Positions 49,998 through 59,194 of a stretch of 64,000 nt of DNA are shown here, piece by piece. The notes below the pieces were generated by a model that saw only the letters and a program-made list of their open reading frames with translations, made no database searches and was not told the origin of the DNA. The stretch lies in the NCBI GenBank assembly GCA_000466585.1, contig KE993509.1, positions 62,001 to 126,000 of the forward strand, given 5' to 3'. The stretch is from Clostridiales bacterium oral taxon 876 str. F0540 (GTDB lineage: Bacteria; Bacillota; Clostridia; Clostridiales; Clostridiaceae). Within the stretch, counting starts at the first letter, position 1, and each line of letters begins with the position of its first letter. The position numbers were made by a program, and so were the translations under genes.

Positions 49998-50465
49998 CTA
50001 CTTTAGTAAAACTTCATCAAGCTTCAATCCTTCAATGCTTTTAATAATTTGTTTATAACCCGTACATCTGCACAAATTTCCGTCTATAGCTCTTCTTATA
50101 TCTTCAGCATTTGGTGAAGAATTTTCGTATAGAAGTCCAAGCACTGCCATTATCATCCCCGGAGTACAAAAGCCACACTGCACTGCTCCGCCATTTAAAA
50201 GTTTCTCCTGAAGGGGATTAAGTACTTCCCTGCTTATTCCTTCAATGGTTAAAACTTCGCAGCCCTGCACCTGGCCGGTCATTATCATGCAGGAATTTAC
50301 AGCCTTTTTATCTACTAATACTGTACAAGCTCCGCACTCACCTATTTCACAGCCTTTTTTAGTTCCTGTAAGCTTCATATCTTCTCTTAAAAAATCCAAC
50401 AGACTTTTTGTTGGTTCTGTTTCTACAGCCTTATCTACTCCATTAAGCTTAAATTCAAGCCTCAT
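49998..50465 (-). CDS. Molybdenum hydroxylase, [2Fe-2S] subunit (first set)
   Basis: 155 residues. Cluster motifs GCEIGECGACTV with NSCMIMTG, then QCGFCTPGMIM and CRCTGYKQIIKSIE. The CGFCTPGM form is that of xanthine dehydrogenase-like subunits and differs from the other two in this operon. It overlaps the FAD gene upstream by 11 nt, and pairs with it and the 751-residue large subunit. Confidence 0.92.
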   Translation of the reverse strand: MRLEFKLNGVDKAVETEPTKSLLDFLREDMKLTGTKKGCEIGECGACTVLVDKKAVNSCMIMTGQVQGCEVLTIEGISREVLNPLQEKLLNGGAVQCGFCTPGMIMAVLGLLYENSSPNAEDIRRAIDGNLCRCTGYKQIIKSIEGLKLDEVLLK

Positions 50466-51303
50466 GTTTTTGCCCCCATTCCTCTAAGGTTCTAATAATC
50501 AATCCTTTAAGAACCGGCTCCTTGTATTCGGAAGACCATCGTCTGCCGCTTAAAGCTTCTACTTCCTGTACTGCACTTTCTGCTATACTTTCAATACAGT
50601 CTTTTAAAGCCTTCCCTCTAAACTTATTTTCCGTTTCATAAAGTCTTCCATGCTTTGAAAGCATAGCCCCAGGACATATTCTTAATTCCTCAATAATGCC
50701 TTCTCTTTTCTTTAGGGCTATAGCTAAAGTAAGCCTTGATATAGAAAGAGATTTTCGTCTTCCTACTTTAACCAAACTCCAATTGTAGCCCTCCAATTTT
50801 TTAGCTGTTATACTATATAAAACTTCGCCTTTTTCCAAGGCTACAGCTCCATTTTTGCCTAAAAAGTCATCAAGTCTTACAACTCTATCTCGCCCAAAGC
50901 TTTTTAAACAAACGACAGCGTCACATAGAAGAAGAGGAGGTATACTGTCTGCACAGTTCGCATTATTGACAATATTTCCACCTATAGTTCCTCTATTTCT
51001 TATGAGAGTAGAACCTACTAAGCTGCACGCCTTCCCCAGTATAGGAAGCTCTTTTTTAATAATTTCACTTTTTTCTATTTCCCCATGAGTAGTTCCAGCC
51101 ATTATTGTGACTTCATCCTCATAATTTTTTATGCCTTTTAAAGCTCCAATTGTTGAAATATCTATAAGCTTTCCTTTTATCTCTTTTCCATTATGAAGCT
51201 CTACCATTAAATCCGTTCCGCCTGCAATTATAGTGTAGTTGTCTTCCTTAATACTTTGGATAAGTTCCTGAATACCTTTAGGCTTTACAAAGCTTTTTAT
51301 CAT
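50455..51303 (-). CDS. Molybdenum hydroxylase, FAD subunit (first set)
   Basis: 282 residues. IIAGGTDLMVEL and RNRGTIGGNIVNNANCADSIP are complete FAD-binding segments, followed by VKVGRRKSLSISRLTLAIAL. It overlaps the 751-residue large subunit gene by 26 nt and the FeS gene by 11 nt. These three form a complete hydroxylase in the usual clostridial order Mo, FAD, FeS. Confidence 0.93.
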   Translation of the reverse strand: MIKSFVKPKGIQELIQSIKEDNYTIIAGGTDLMVELHNGKEIKGKLIDISTIGALKGIKNYEDEVTIMAGTTHGEIEKSEIIKKELPILGKACSLVGSTLIRNRGTIGGNIVNNANCADSIPPLLLCDAVVCLKSFGRDRVVRLDDFLGKNGAVALEKGEVLYSITAKKLEGYNWSLVKVGRRKSLSISRLTLAIALKKREGIIEELRICPGAMLSKHGRLYETENKFRGKALKDCIESIAESAVQEVEALSGRRWSSEYKEPVLKGLIIRTLEEWGQKHEA

Positions 51304-53533
51304 ATTTGCTCAACTCCTTGCCAAGAACTATTTTTTCTAAACTAAAGGGTAAAGAGGTTATTCTCTTTCCTGTAGCAAATCTTATCGCGTTTCCTATTGC
51401 TGCTGGCACTGGAGTAAGCACAGGCTCTCCTGTACCTTTTGCCCCAAAGGGACCTAAAGGCTCGTTGCTTTCATAAGCCTCGCTATATATCTCAGGCATA
51501 TCCTCGGAAGTTGGAATAATATACCCGTCAAAATTACTATTTTCAATTATACCTTCGTGTATTTCCAAATCTTCCATTAAGGCGTAGCCGATTCCAGTAG
51601 CTATTCCTCCATTTATCTGCCCTTCAAGGGCTTTAGGATTAATAACCTTTCCTATATCATGAACAGCAAAATATTTGTCAACACTTACCTGTCCGGTAAT
51701 AACATCCACAGTTATGCAGCTTACATGAGCTCCGTAGTGATAAGCAACATATGGTATTCCCAGTCCGGTATGCTCGCTCCAATCGATACTAGGCATGTCA
51801 AAGCGTCCGTAAGCTTTAACATCCCTCTTTTGAGAGAGCAGTCTGCAGAAATCAATTATAAAGGCTCTTCTTTCACCATTTAGATATAGATAGCCATCTT
51901 TAAAGTCCGTATTACACTCACAAATGCCTTCATAGATACATAGTTCTTTTCTTAGAAAATCAATGAAGTTTTCACAGGCTGTCTGAACAGCCTTTCCGCC
52001 AACAGTAGTTCCTCTTGAAGCCACGGTTGGGCCGCTGTTTAATATCTTCTCAGTATCATAATTGTTAACTTCTATATAGTTTGAATCTATGCCCAATACT
52101 TCACTGGCAATTTGAGAAAATACTGTCCTAGAGCCTTGACCGAGTTCAGATATACCACAAGTAACTAAAAGTTTTCTTTTATCCTGCATATAAATCACTT
52201 CTGACTGAGCAAAATCCTCTCCCTCTGCTCCAAGACTTATGCCATGATAACCTAGTGAAACTCCAATTCCTTTCTTAAAGTATTTATTATCTCTATTGAA
52301 CTTTTCAAACTCCCTTATGGTCCTATCCCATTTTGATACTTCTCTTACTCTATTTAATACAGCCTCAATTGAAGGTTCCCAGTTTACCATTTGATTTGTA
52401 GAAGTTGTTTCTCCTCTTCTCCAAATATTCTTAAGTCTCAAATCAATCGGATCCATATCAAGCCTATATGCTAATTCATCAATTACAGTATCATAGAAAT
52501 AGCAGGCTTGAAGTCCTCCAAAACCTCTGAAAGCACCACAGTAAACATTGTTTGTATAATAAACCTGGTTTTCCACATCAACAAAATCATAAACATATGG
52601 ACCTGCTGAATGAGTAGTATTTCTATATTGAACAAAGGTACTTACAGATGCATAAGCTCCTCCATCCATTTTAGTCCTTACTTTTATTCCTTTAAAAATA
52701 CCGTCCTTATTTGCTGTTAATGAAATCTGTGTTTTCATTGGATGCCTTTTATAACTTGATATTATTGACTCTTCTCTTGAAGCTGTATATTTACAGGGAC
52801 GACCTGTTTTGTAAGTTCCAAGAGCCGCAAAGCAGCACGCTTCATATACTACATCATCTTTTCCTCCAAAAGCTCCACCAACTGCAGTTTGTATTATTCT
52901 TATTTTTTGGGTGTCTAAAGCTAATACCTTAGCTACATAATCCCTTGCTGATAAAGGGCTCTGCATTGGCGCATATACATTTAAAATATCTCCATTGTAA
53001 AATGCAACAGCCCCTTCAGGTTCTATATACATGTGTTCCTGGTGCTTTGTACTTAGCTCCATCTCTAAAGTTACATCATCTTCTGAAATCTTCATCTTAT
53101 CGATATTTTTCTTAATAACAAGCTTATTAAAGGACTTTCCTCCTTTATCTACATCAAAAACCGGCTCATACTTTTCATACTCTACTTTTACAAGCCTAGC
53201 TGACTCCTCTGCCAGTGCTTTGCTTTCGGCACAAACTACAGCTACAGCATCTCCAATATATCTAACCTCACCTTTTGAAAGTATTTGATTATCACAAATA
53301 GGAAAGCCATAGCTATTATCACCCGGGAAATCTTTTGCTGTAAAAATATAAATATCTTCATTTTTAACAGCCTCACTAGTATCAATTGAGATTATCCTGC
53401 CATAGGATATAGTACTTCTCACTACAGCAATATAAAGCATATTATCAAAACAGTAATCGTCTACATACTTAGCTGTTCCTTTAACTTTTCCTTCCCCATC
53501 AACTCTTTTATAATCCTTGCCTATATAATTCAT
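51278..53533 (-). CDS. Molybdenum hydroxylase large subunit (751 residues, xanthine dehydrogenase-like)
   Basis: Intact Mo-molybdopterin subunit: TAKYVDDYCFDNMLYIAVVRS at the start (in two parts of the first domain), TAVGGAFGGKDD as the cofactor loop, NVYCGAFRGFGGLQACYFYD, and the catalytic-glutamate loop GPFGAKGTGEPVLTP near the end. The enzyme hydroxylates a purine or related heterocycle with water as the oxygen source. FAD and FeS genes follow with overlaps. Substrate is not readable; purine is inferred from adenine deaminase and other deaminases in the operon. Selenium dependence is likely in such clusters but unproven here. Confidence 0.93.
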   Translation of the reverse strand: MNYIGKDYKRVDGEGKVKGTAKYVDDYCFDNMLYIAVVRSTISYGRIISIDTSEAVKNEDIYIFTAKDFPGDNSYGFPICDNQILSKGEVRYIGDAVAVVCAESKALAEESARLVKVEYEKYEPVFDVDKGGKSFNKLVIKKNIDKMKISEDDVTLEMELSTKHQEHMYIEPEGAVAFYNGDILNVYAPMQSPLSARDYVAKVLALDTQKIRIIQTAVGGAFGGKDDVVYEACCFAALGTYKTGRPCKYTASREESIISSYKRHPMKTQISLTANKDGIFKGIKVRTKMDGGAYASVSTFVQYRNTTHSAGPYVYDFVDVENQVYYTNNVYCGAFRGFGGLQACYFYDTVIDELAYRLDMDPIDLRLKNIWRRGETTSTNQMVNWEPSIEAVLNRVREVSKWDRTIREFEKFNRDNKYFKKGIGVSLGYHGISLGAEGEDFAQSEVIYMQDKRKLLVTCGISELGQGSRTVFSQIASEVLGIDSNYIEVNNYDTEKILNSGPTVASRGTTVGGKAVQTACENFIDFLRKELCIYEGICECNTDFKDGYLYLNGERRAFIIDFCRLLSQKRDVKAYGRFDMPSIDWSEHTGLGIPYVAYHYGAHVSCITVDVITGQVSVDKYFAVHDIGKVINPKALEGQINGGIATGIGYALMEDLEIHEGIIENSNFDGYIIPTSEDMPEIYSEAYESNEPLGPFGAKGTGEPVLTPVPAAIGNAIRFATGKRITSLPFSLEKIVLGKELSKYDKKLCKA

Positions 53534-53627
53534 AAAATCCTCCTTTTTGTCAGGTCACTGTGTAATTTATGAGCGCTCGTTCCACTCGCAAATTACCCGC
53601 TAAAGTCCATTTAAGACTTTAGCCTCC
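53534..53627 (-). repeat. Two hairpins between the large-subunit genes
   Basis: On the minus strand, GCTAAAGTC/GACTTTAGC (perfect, 9 bp, loop TTAAATG) is followed by GTAATTT...AAATTAC, enclosing GCGAGTGGAACGAGCGCTC. There is no T run after either, so they are processing or stability elements, or a dispersed repeat, rather than terminators. Confidence 0.55.
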
Positions 53628-55874
53628 TTAAAAGCTGCTGCTATCTTTTAATATTATTTTCTCTGCAGTTATCGGAAGACTATAGCATCTGTAGCCTGCA
53701 GCATTATATATTGCATTTGAAATAGCCGGTGCCGGCGCATCAATGCTTATTTCCCCTACACCCTTCATTCCGAAAGCACCTGTAGCTTCATATGTCTCAA
53801 CATGAAATGTTTCAATCTCAGGAACATCCATAATACTAGGAATAATATAGGTAGACATTTTATTGTTTAAAACTTTAGAATCCTTAAGTTTTAAACCTTC
53901 ATACAATGCATATCCTATTCCTTGAGCTGCTCCTCCTTGTATTTGTCCCTTTAAGGATTGAGGATTTATAACCTTGCCACAATCAGTAGCAGTGATATAT
54001 TTAAGAATTTCCACCTTTCCTGTAAGCATATCCACTTCAACCAAAGCCATATGAGCAGCATAGGAGTATATAATATGAGGAAGTCCATGACCTATTTCAT
54101 GCTTGTCTGCTGCTATTGGGTTATCCACATAGCATATTGCAATTCTGTCTTCTTTTGGCATATATCTGTATATATCACTAAAGGACATACTCCATGTTTT
54201 ACCTGAAATTTCTTCTTCACAGATTATAAGATTATCTTTATCTTCATTTAATACAAGTGCTGCAGTGCTGAGCATTTTATCTTTAAGTATTTTTGCTGCA
54301 CCGTCTAAAGCCTTTCCATATATATAGGTAGTTCTTGATGCAGAAGCAGGACCTGAGTCAAGAGTATACTTCGAATCAGGTGTAGTGTATCTAACCTTGT
54401 TTTTATTAATATTAAAATGCTCTGCGACAATTTGAACATATGCAGTTGTATTTCCTTGCCCCATATCTGATATTCCACCATAGGCAATTAAGCTTCCATC
54501 TTCACAAAGTTCTATCTTGCCTTGAGCAAAGTCAGGAATATTTACCCCGAGTCCTCCTCCCTGATAGGAAGCTGCTATACCGAGTCCTCTTCTTCTATGA
54601 ATTTTATCTGTTTTCAAGTTTTTGTCTTTATTTATATAAAGCTCTGTATTTTCAAGAGCTTCTAAACATTCTTTAAGTCCTGTGCTGTAAATAAAGGTAT
54701 GTCCTATACATGATGTGTCCCATTGTTTTATGACGTTTATTTTTCGTATATCAAGAGGTGATATGTTTAATTTTTCAGCCGCTATATCCATTTGAGATTC
54801 AAAAGCAAAATTAACTTGTGGTACTCCAAAACCTCTGAAAGCTCCCCCTATAGGATTGTTTGTATAAACCGCAAAGCCTTCAACATGAGAGTTTTCTATT
54901 TTGTAAGGTCCTGCAAAGTGTTCTACAGCTAAATTTAGTACCTCCGCTCCCAAGCTTGCATATGCACCTTTATCAAAATAGAGTTTAGCCTGACAGCCCA
55001 GTATTGTTCCATCTTTTCTAAATGCTGTTTTATATTCCATATAAGCCGCATGTCTGTGATAGCTGGAGTTTATTGATTCAGATCTTTCCAGGAAAATTCT
55101 TACCGGCCTTCTAAGTTTGATTACTGCAAGGGCAATAAGAAGCTGAATTGTAATGCCATCTTTTCTTCCAAAACCTCCGCCGAAGAAAGGTGCGGAAACT
55201 CTAATATCTTCCTTTGGTATATTAAGTGCATAGGAAATTTCTGCTATGTCTCTGTAGATTGTCTGAGTTCCGGCCCATATAGCAAGCTTTCCATCTTCAT
55301 CTATTTTTCCAAATCCAGCCTCAGTCTCAAGAGGCATATGATCTTGAAAAGGTACACTGTATTTATTATCTACTATTAAATCTGCTTCTTTAAAAGCTTT
55401 TTTAATATCTCCTTTTAAAAGTTCTATATGATGGAGTAAATTTCCGTTCTTATGAATCTTTTCAGCATTTTCCTTAAGACCTTCAAAGGGATCTCTGATT
55501 ATCTCCAAAAGTTCATACTTTATAATTATTTCTTTAACAGCTTTTTCTACAGATTGCTTATTCTCTCCTACAACCAGACATATAGGGTCTCCGATACATC
55601 TAACTTTGTGTTCCACTAATATCTCCTGATCCTTATGCACAATTCCATACCTGTTTGTTCCAGGTATGTCCTTAGCTGTAAAAATAGCTGTTATCCCCGG
55701 CACAGCTTTGGCTTTTTCCATATCGATGCTTATAATCTTTGCATGTGGTACCTCTGCCCTTTTCACACCTAAAATTAAGGTATCCTTATCATACATATCT
55801 GAAGGATACTTATGGGTCCCATCTGCTTTAATAATTCCGTCAACCCTGTTGAATTCTCTGCCTATATATCTCAA
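53628..55874 (-). CDS. Molybdenum hydroxylase large subunit (about 748 residues)
   Basis: Intact Mo subunit with FFGGGFGRKDGITIQLLIAL, NNPIGGAFRGFGVPQVNFAFE, GGISDMGQGNTTAY and the catalytic-glutamate loop GAFGMKGVGEISIDAP. It differs from the 751-residue subunit throughout, so it is not a recent duplicate. The start is probably the TTG at 55874 (RYIGREFNRVDG, aligning with the N-terminus of the other large subunit), with GGAGGAGGGG just upstream; a TTG at 55892 is part of that site. First gene of the 13-gene operon. Its FeS/FAD partners are probably the second set, which lies four genes downstream. Confidence 0.92.
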   Translation of the reverse strand: MRYIGREFNRVDGIIKADGTHKYPSDMYDKDTLILGVKRAEVPHAKIISIDMEKAKAVPGITAIFTAKDIPGTNRYGIVHKDQEILVEHKVRCIGDPICLVVGENKQSVEKAVKEIIIKYELLEIIRDPFEGLKENAEKIHKNGNLLHHIELLKGDIKKAFKEADLIVDNKYSVPFQDHMPLETEAGFGKIDEDGKLAIWAGTQTIYRDIAEISYALNIPKEDIRVSAPFFGGGFGRKDGITIQLLIALAVIKLRRPVRIFLERSESINSSYHRHAAYMEYKTAFRKDGTILGCQAKLYFDKGAYASLGAEVLNLAVEHFAGPYKIENSHVEGFAVYTNNPIGGAFRGFGVPQVNFAFESQMDIAAEKLNISPLDIRKINVIKQWDTSCIGHTFIYSTGLKECLEALENTELYINKDKNLKTDKIHRRRGLGIAASYQGGGLGVNIPDFAQGKIELCEDGSLIAYGGISDMGQGNTTAYVQIVAEHFNINKNKVRYTTPDSKYTLDSGPASASRTTYIYGKALDGAAKILKDKMLSTAALVLNEDKDNLIICEEEISGKTWSMSFSDIYRYMPKEDRIAICYVDNPIAADKHEIGHGLPHIIYSYAAHMALVEVDMLTGKVEILKYITATDCGKVINPQSLKGQIQGGAAQGIGYALYEGLKLKDSKVLNNKMSTYIIPSIMDVPEIETFHVETYEATGAFGMKGVGEISIDAPAPAISNAIYNAAGYRCYSLPITAEKIILKDSSSF

Positions 55875-55987
55875 GGCATCCCCCTCCTCCAATTACCCTA
55901 TTTCTTAAGTTTTATTTTTTGGGTTAATTTATTTATATTATTTTTGCATAAATATATTACAACTTTTAAGGCTGCAAAAAGCTTTAA

Positions 55988-56013
55988 GGCTGCGAAGTTT
56001 TCACTCCGCAGCC
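55988..56013 (-). terminator. Terminator of the RNase H-like/HAD operon
   Basis: Minus strand GGCTGCGGAGT-GAAA-ACTTCGCAGCC, 11 bp with a GNRA loop, overlapping the stop of the gene and followed by TTAAAGCTTTTTGC. A partial second copy GGCTGCAAAAAGC adjoins. No good promoter for the hydroxylase operon is visible in 55893-55987. Confidence 0.75.
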
Positions 56014-56717
56014 TCATTAAGCTCGCTATTTTTAATTTCAGGTTCTTCGCTTTCTGTTTCTTCAATCTTAATAACATTTTCCCAAGTCATAATCATATGA
56101 TATAGACTTACTACATCCTGTTCATTATATAAAAGTATCTTTTCCTTTTTTTCTTCCGGCATCCTATTCATATAATCATTATCTTTCATAATTTTATGAA
56201 AGGTTTTCGCTAAGTTAGCACCGCTTATAAGTTCACTGTCTCTGATAATTCCAAATTCCTTCTCTAGAGCTTTTAAACCAATAGAGGTTTTCTTAATCTT
56301 TTCATATTCCTTTTGTAAATCTATACTTATAAATTTGTCTTCAATTTTAAAGTTAAGCTTATATTTGTCAAACAAATAGTTTATGATAGTGTAATCGTTG
56401 TTTCCCGAAAAAGTAATCATATACTTTTTATTACTCTTAAGCATGTTATTAAAATATTTTTTAGCAAGCAATAATATATCATAGGATTCTTCTTTATTCT
56501 CAATCATATATTGAGTAACCTTTAAACAATTGTCGCTGTCATCAAAGTATGAACAGCCAAATACGCCTACACAAATTGGTTTTTTATACACATAATGCTC
56601 AAGATCAAAGAAAAGTGCATCCTTATAAATATCTCTTCTTTCATCAAAAAGCAGCGCATACCTTGTATCTAAATTTTCAATATAAATTTTATTTTCTCTA
56701 GTAATCAATAATACCAC
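56001..56717 (-). CDS. RNase H-like exonuclease-fold protein (YprB-like)
   Basis: 238 residues. FFDLEHYVYKKP near residue 37, SGNNDYTIINYLF, LKALEKEFGI and a final YNEQDVVSLYHM match the YprB ribonuclease H-like superfamily, with acidic residues in place for two metal ions. The acidic tail is unusual. Usually such proteins are predicted 3'-5' exonucleases. It follows the HAD gene by 6 nt, so the two are co-transcribed. Confidence 0.78.
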   Translation of the reverse strand: MVLLITRENKIYIENLDTRYALLFDERRDIYKDALFFDLEHYVYKKPICVGVFGCSYFDDSDNCLKVTQYMIENKEESYDILLLAKKYFNNMLKSNKKYMITFSGNNDYTIINYLFDKYKLNFKIEDKFISIDLQKEYEKIKKTSIGLKALEKEFGIIRDSELISGANLAKTFHKIMKDNDYMNRMPEEKKEKILLYNEQDVVSLYHMIMTWENVIKIEETESEEPEIKNSELNEAAE

Positions 56718-56723
56718 TCTTTT

Positions 56724-57455
56724 CTAATCAATCTGAATCAAATCTGGGGTCAGTTTATAAATAACATCTTTTCTTTCAACAACTAAGAGAGCCTTTTTTC
56801 TTGTTTCCTCGCTACTTTGAACTTTTTTAATAAGCTCTCGGGTTGGGTTAACGCACACAGGATTTCCTACCATTTGAAACATTGAAAAATCTCCGGCCGT
56901 ATCACCATATGCATAGCTTTTGCTTAAATCTATGTTATACTTTTGTGTAAAATAGTTAACAGCTTCTTTTTTGCTTATGCTGTCCCACATGGGAGCAACT
57001 TCACCTGTGTAAAAATTATCTTCATTAAGAATATATTCAGCACCCTTGTAGTCATCAAACCCATGTTTTAATGCCATTTCCTTTACAAGCTCTATAGGGC
57101 TTCCCGAAATAGTAATAAGAACATGCCCTTGCTCCTTATGCCATCTTATTCTGTCTCTTGTAAATGTGTATACTCTATCACCCTTTTGCTTTACTACATT
57201 TTGTGCAATAAATTCAATTTGTGATTTATGCAGCCCCTTAATAGCTTCTATATATATATCAGCCATCTTTAAAAGATAGTTATCATAATTTCCCTGCCTT
57301 TTATCCCACTTCTGATACTCTATCCTTACATCATTATACCATCTTTCAGGCTCAATTATCTCATACTTTACAAGTTTTTTAAAAATTTCAGCTATAAGTC
57401 CCTCTCTGTACAAAGTTCCATCAATATCATAAAATGCACCTATATTTTTACCCAT
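56724..57455 (-). CDS. HAD-superfamily hydrolase, IB (SerB-like)
   Basis: About 243 residues. Motif I AFYDIDGTLY (nucleophile Asp), motif II TISGSP, motif III Lys region (SKKEAVNYF) and motif IV YGDTAGDFSMF. The helical cap (about residues 20-90) is that of the IB class, which includes phosphoserine phosphatases and phospholipid-type phosphatases. The start is the ATG at 57455, with GGAGG 5 nt upstream; a TTG at 57470 is in frame. Substrate not determined. Confidence 0.87.
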   Translation of the reverse strand: MGKNIGAFYDIDGTLYREGLIAEIFKKLVKYEIIEPERWYNDVRIEYQKWDKRQGNYDNYLLKMADIYIEAIKGLHKSQIEFIAQNVVKQKGDRVYTFTRDRIRWHKEQGHVLITISGSPIELVKEMALKHGFDDYKGAEYILNEDNFYTGEVAPMWDSISKKEAVNYFTQKYNIDLSKSYAYGDTAGDFSMFQMVGNPVCVNPTRELIKKVQSSEETRKKALLVVERKDVIYKLTPDLIQID

Positions 57456-57545
57456 TTTAACCTCCAACACATCCTTTATTACTATAATATTATAATAATA
57501 TAAATAATGCTATTATTTAGTATACCCAAATTTGTCCAAATTAAT

Positions 57546-57570
57546 AAAAGCAGACTCAGGTCTGCTTTTT
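57546..57570 (-). terminator. Terminator of the metNIQ operon
   Basis: Perfect stem AAAAGCAGAC/GTCTGCTTTT with a 4-nt loop; T runs on both flanks. Confidence 0.82.
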
Positions 57571-57574
57571 TAAT

Positions 57575-57636
57575 GTAGAGTATAGAATTAATAATGTAAA
57601 ATAAATAATAATATCATCATTAATTCTAAATTCTAC
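57575..57636. repeat. 22-bp inverted repeat downstream of metQ
   Basis: GTAGAGTATAGAATTAATAATG at 57575-57596 pairs with 57615-57636 at 19 of 22 positions around an 18-nt loop. It lies between the metQ stop and the terminator, and resembles AT-rich intergenic palindromes seen in clostridial genomes. Confidence 0.6.
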
Positions 57637-57654
57637 ATCTTATATACTAAATTT

Positions 57655-58482
57655 TTAAAATGCCGGCACTATGCTTCCATTATACTTATCTTCTATAAAT
57701 TTCTTTATTTCTGGGGAATTCAACACCTCAGATAATGCCTTTATAGCTTCCTTGTCTTTATCTTGTTTTCTAACTGCAAGTATATTTGCATAAGGTGAAT
57801 CCTTTGACTCTATTGCAAGTGCATCCTTTGACGGATTTAACTTAGCTTCTAAAGCATAGTTTGTATTGATAACTGCAGCATCTACATCGTCAAGGGTTCT
57901 AGGAAGCTGTGCAGCCTCTAACTCTTTAATTTTTATCTTCTTAACATTTTCTGTTATGTCTAGAGCTGTTACAAGATCTCCGCTTTTAAGCTTTATAAGT
58001 CCTGCTGTTTCTAAAACTCTAAGTGCTCTTGCTTCGTTAGTTGCATCGTTTGGAACCGCAATGGTTGCTCCTTCCTTTATTTCCTTTAAATCTTTAATTT
58101 TGTGTGAATACACGCCCATTGGCTCTATATGAACCTTAACTGTATAATCCAAGTTAAGATTTTTTTCCTTATTCATATTCTGAAGATATGGCACATGCTG
58201 AAAGAAATTTGCATCAAGTTCTCCATCATTTACTGCTAAGTTTGGCTGAACATAGTCGGTAAATTCCTTAATCTCAAGCTTATAGCCCTTTTTCTCAAGT
58301 AGTGGTGCTGCTGCCTCTAGAATTTCCTTATGAGGAACCGGTGTTGCCCCTACTTTTATTACCTTTTTATCTGATCCATTTGAAGCTGTACCGGACGTTG
58401 CTGCTGCATCCTTCTTAGCCCCACATCCTGCAAGTCCTACTGTTAGCACTGCTGCTAATAAAATACTTAATGATTTTTTCAT
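57655..58482 (-). CDS. metQ: Methionine ABC transporter, substrate-binding lipoprotein
   Basis: 275 residues. A lipoprotein signal peptide (KKSLSILLAAVLTVGLAGC with lipobox LAGC, acylated Cys near residue 20) followed by a NlpA/MetQ domain: VGATPVPHKEILEAAAP, DANFFQHVPYLQNM and AVINTNYALEAKLNP. It captures methionine outside the membrane. Last gene of metNIQ. Confidence 0.95.
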   Translation of the reverse strand: MKKSLSILLAAVLTVGLAGCGAKKDAAATSGTASNGSDKKVIKVGATPVPHKEILEAAAPLLEKKGYKLEIKEFTDYVQPNLAVNDGELDANFFQHVPYLQNMNKEKNLNLDYTVKVHIEPMGVYSHKIKDLKEIKEGATIAVPNDATNEARALRVLETAGLIKLKSGDLVTALDITENVKKIKIKELEAAQLPRTLDDVDAAVINTNYALEAKLNPSKDALAIESKDSPYANILAVRKQDKDKEAIKALSEVLNSPEIKKFIEDKYNGSIVPAF

Positions 58483-58537
58483 ATATAAAGCCTCCTTTTT
58501 ATTTTACATAAGAACTAATTCTTATGTCCCCTAAAAT

Positions 58538-59194
58538 TTACTTGCTTAATTTTTTATAAGCAAAATTACCTATGCTTTGCAATATTTGAACAACTAAAAT
58601 AAGTATAATAACTGTGTAAATCATAATATCGGTTTTGAATCTTTGGTATCCATACCTTACTGCTATATCTCCAAGACCTCCGGCTCCAATAGTGCCAGCC
58701 ATAGCGGAATATCCTATAACACTTATAACTGTCAGTGTTATTCCTAAAATAATAGATGGAAGAGCTTCTTTTATCATAACTTTAAATATGATTTGAGTTG
58801 TACTTGCACCAAAAGATTTTGCAGCTTCTATAATCCCTGCATCTACTTCTTTCAATGCAGATTCTATTACCCTTGCTGCAAAAGGTGCAGCTCCTATGGT
58901 TAAAGGAACAATAGCAGCATTTTTTCCTATTGTTGTTCCTACTATAAGTTTTGTAAGCGGAAAAATTGCTATCATTAATATAATGAAAGGAAATGACCTT
59001 AACAAATTTATAGAGAAATCCAATATTCTATTTATAGATTTATTAGGCCTAAGGCCTTTATCATCAGTAATTATCATAATAATAGCTGGTATAAATCCAA
59101 TTACTACTGCAAATAAAGTTGATATTAGTACCATGTATAGAGTATCCCAAAGTCCAGGCAAAAGAATTTGAAAAATTAAATCGCTAGCCTTCAT
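58538..59194 (-). CDS. metI: Methionine ABC transporter, permease
   Basis: 218 residues and five to six membrane segments. Typical of MetI: LPGLWDTLYMVLISTLFAVV, the EAA loop around ESALKEVDAGIIEAAKSFGAS, and GYSAMAGTIGAGGLGDIAVRYG. It overlaps metN by 11 nt. Confidence 0.95.
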   Translation of the reverse strand: MKASDLIFQILLPGLWDTLYMVLISTLFAVVIGFIPAIIMIITDDKGLRPNKSINRILDFSINLLRSFPFIILMIAIFPLTKLIVGTTIGKNAAIVPLTIGAAPFAARVIESALKEVDAGIIEAAKSFGASTTQIIFKVMIKEALPSIILGITLTVISVIGYSAMAGTIGAGGLGDIAVRYGYQRFKTDIMIYTVIILILVVQILQSIGNFAYKKLSK

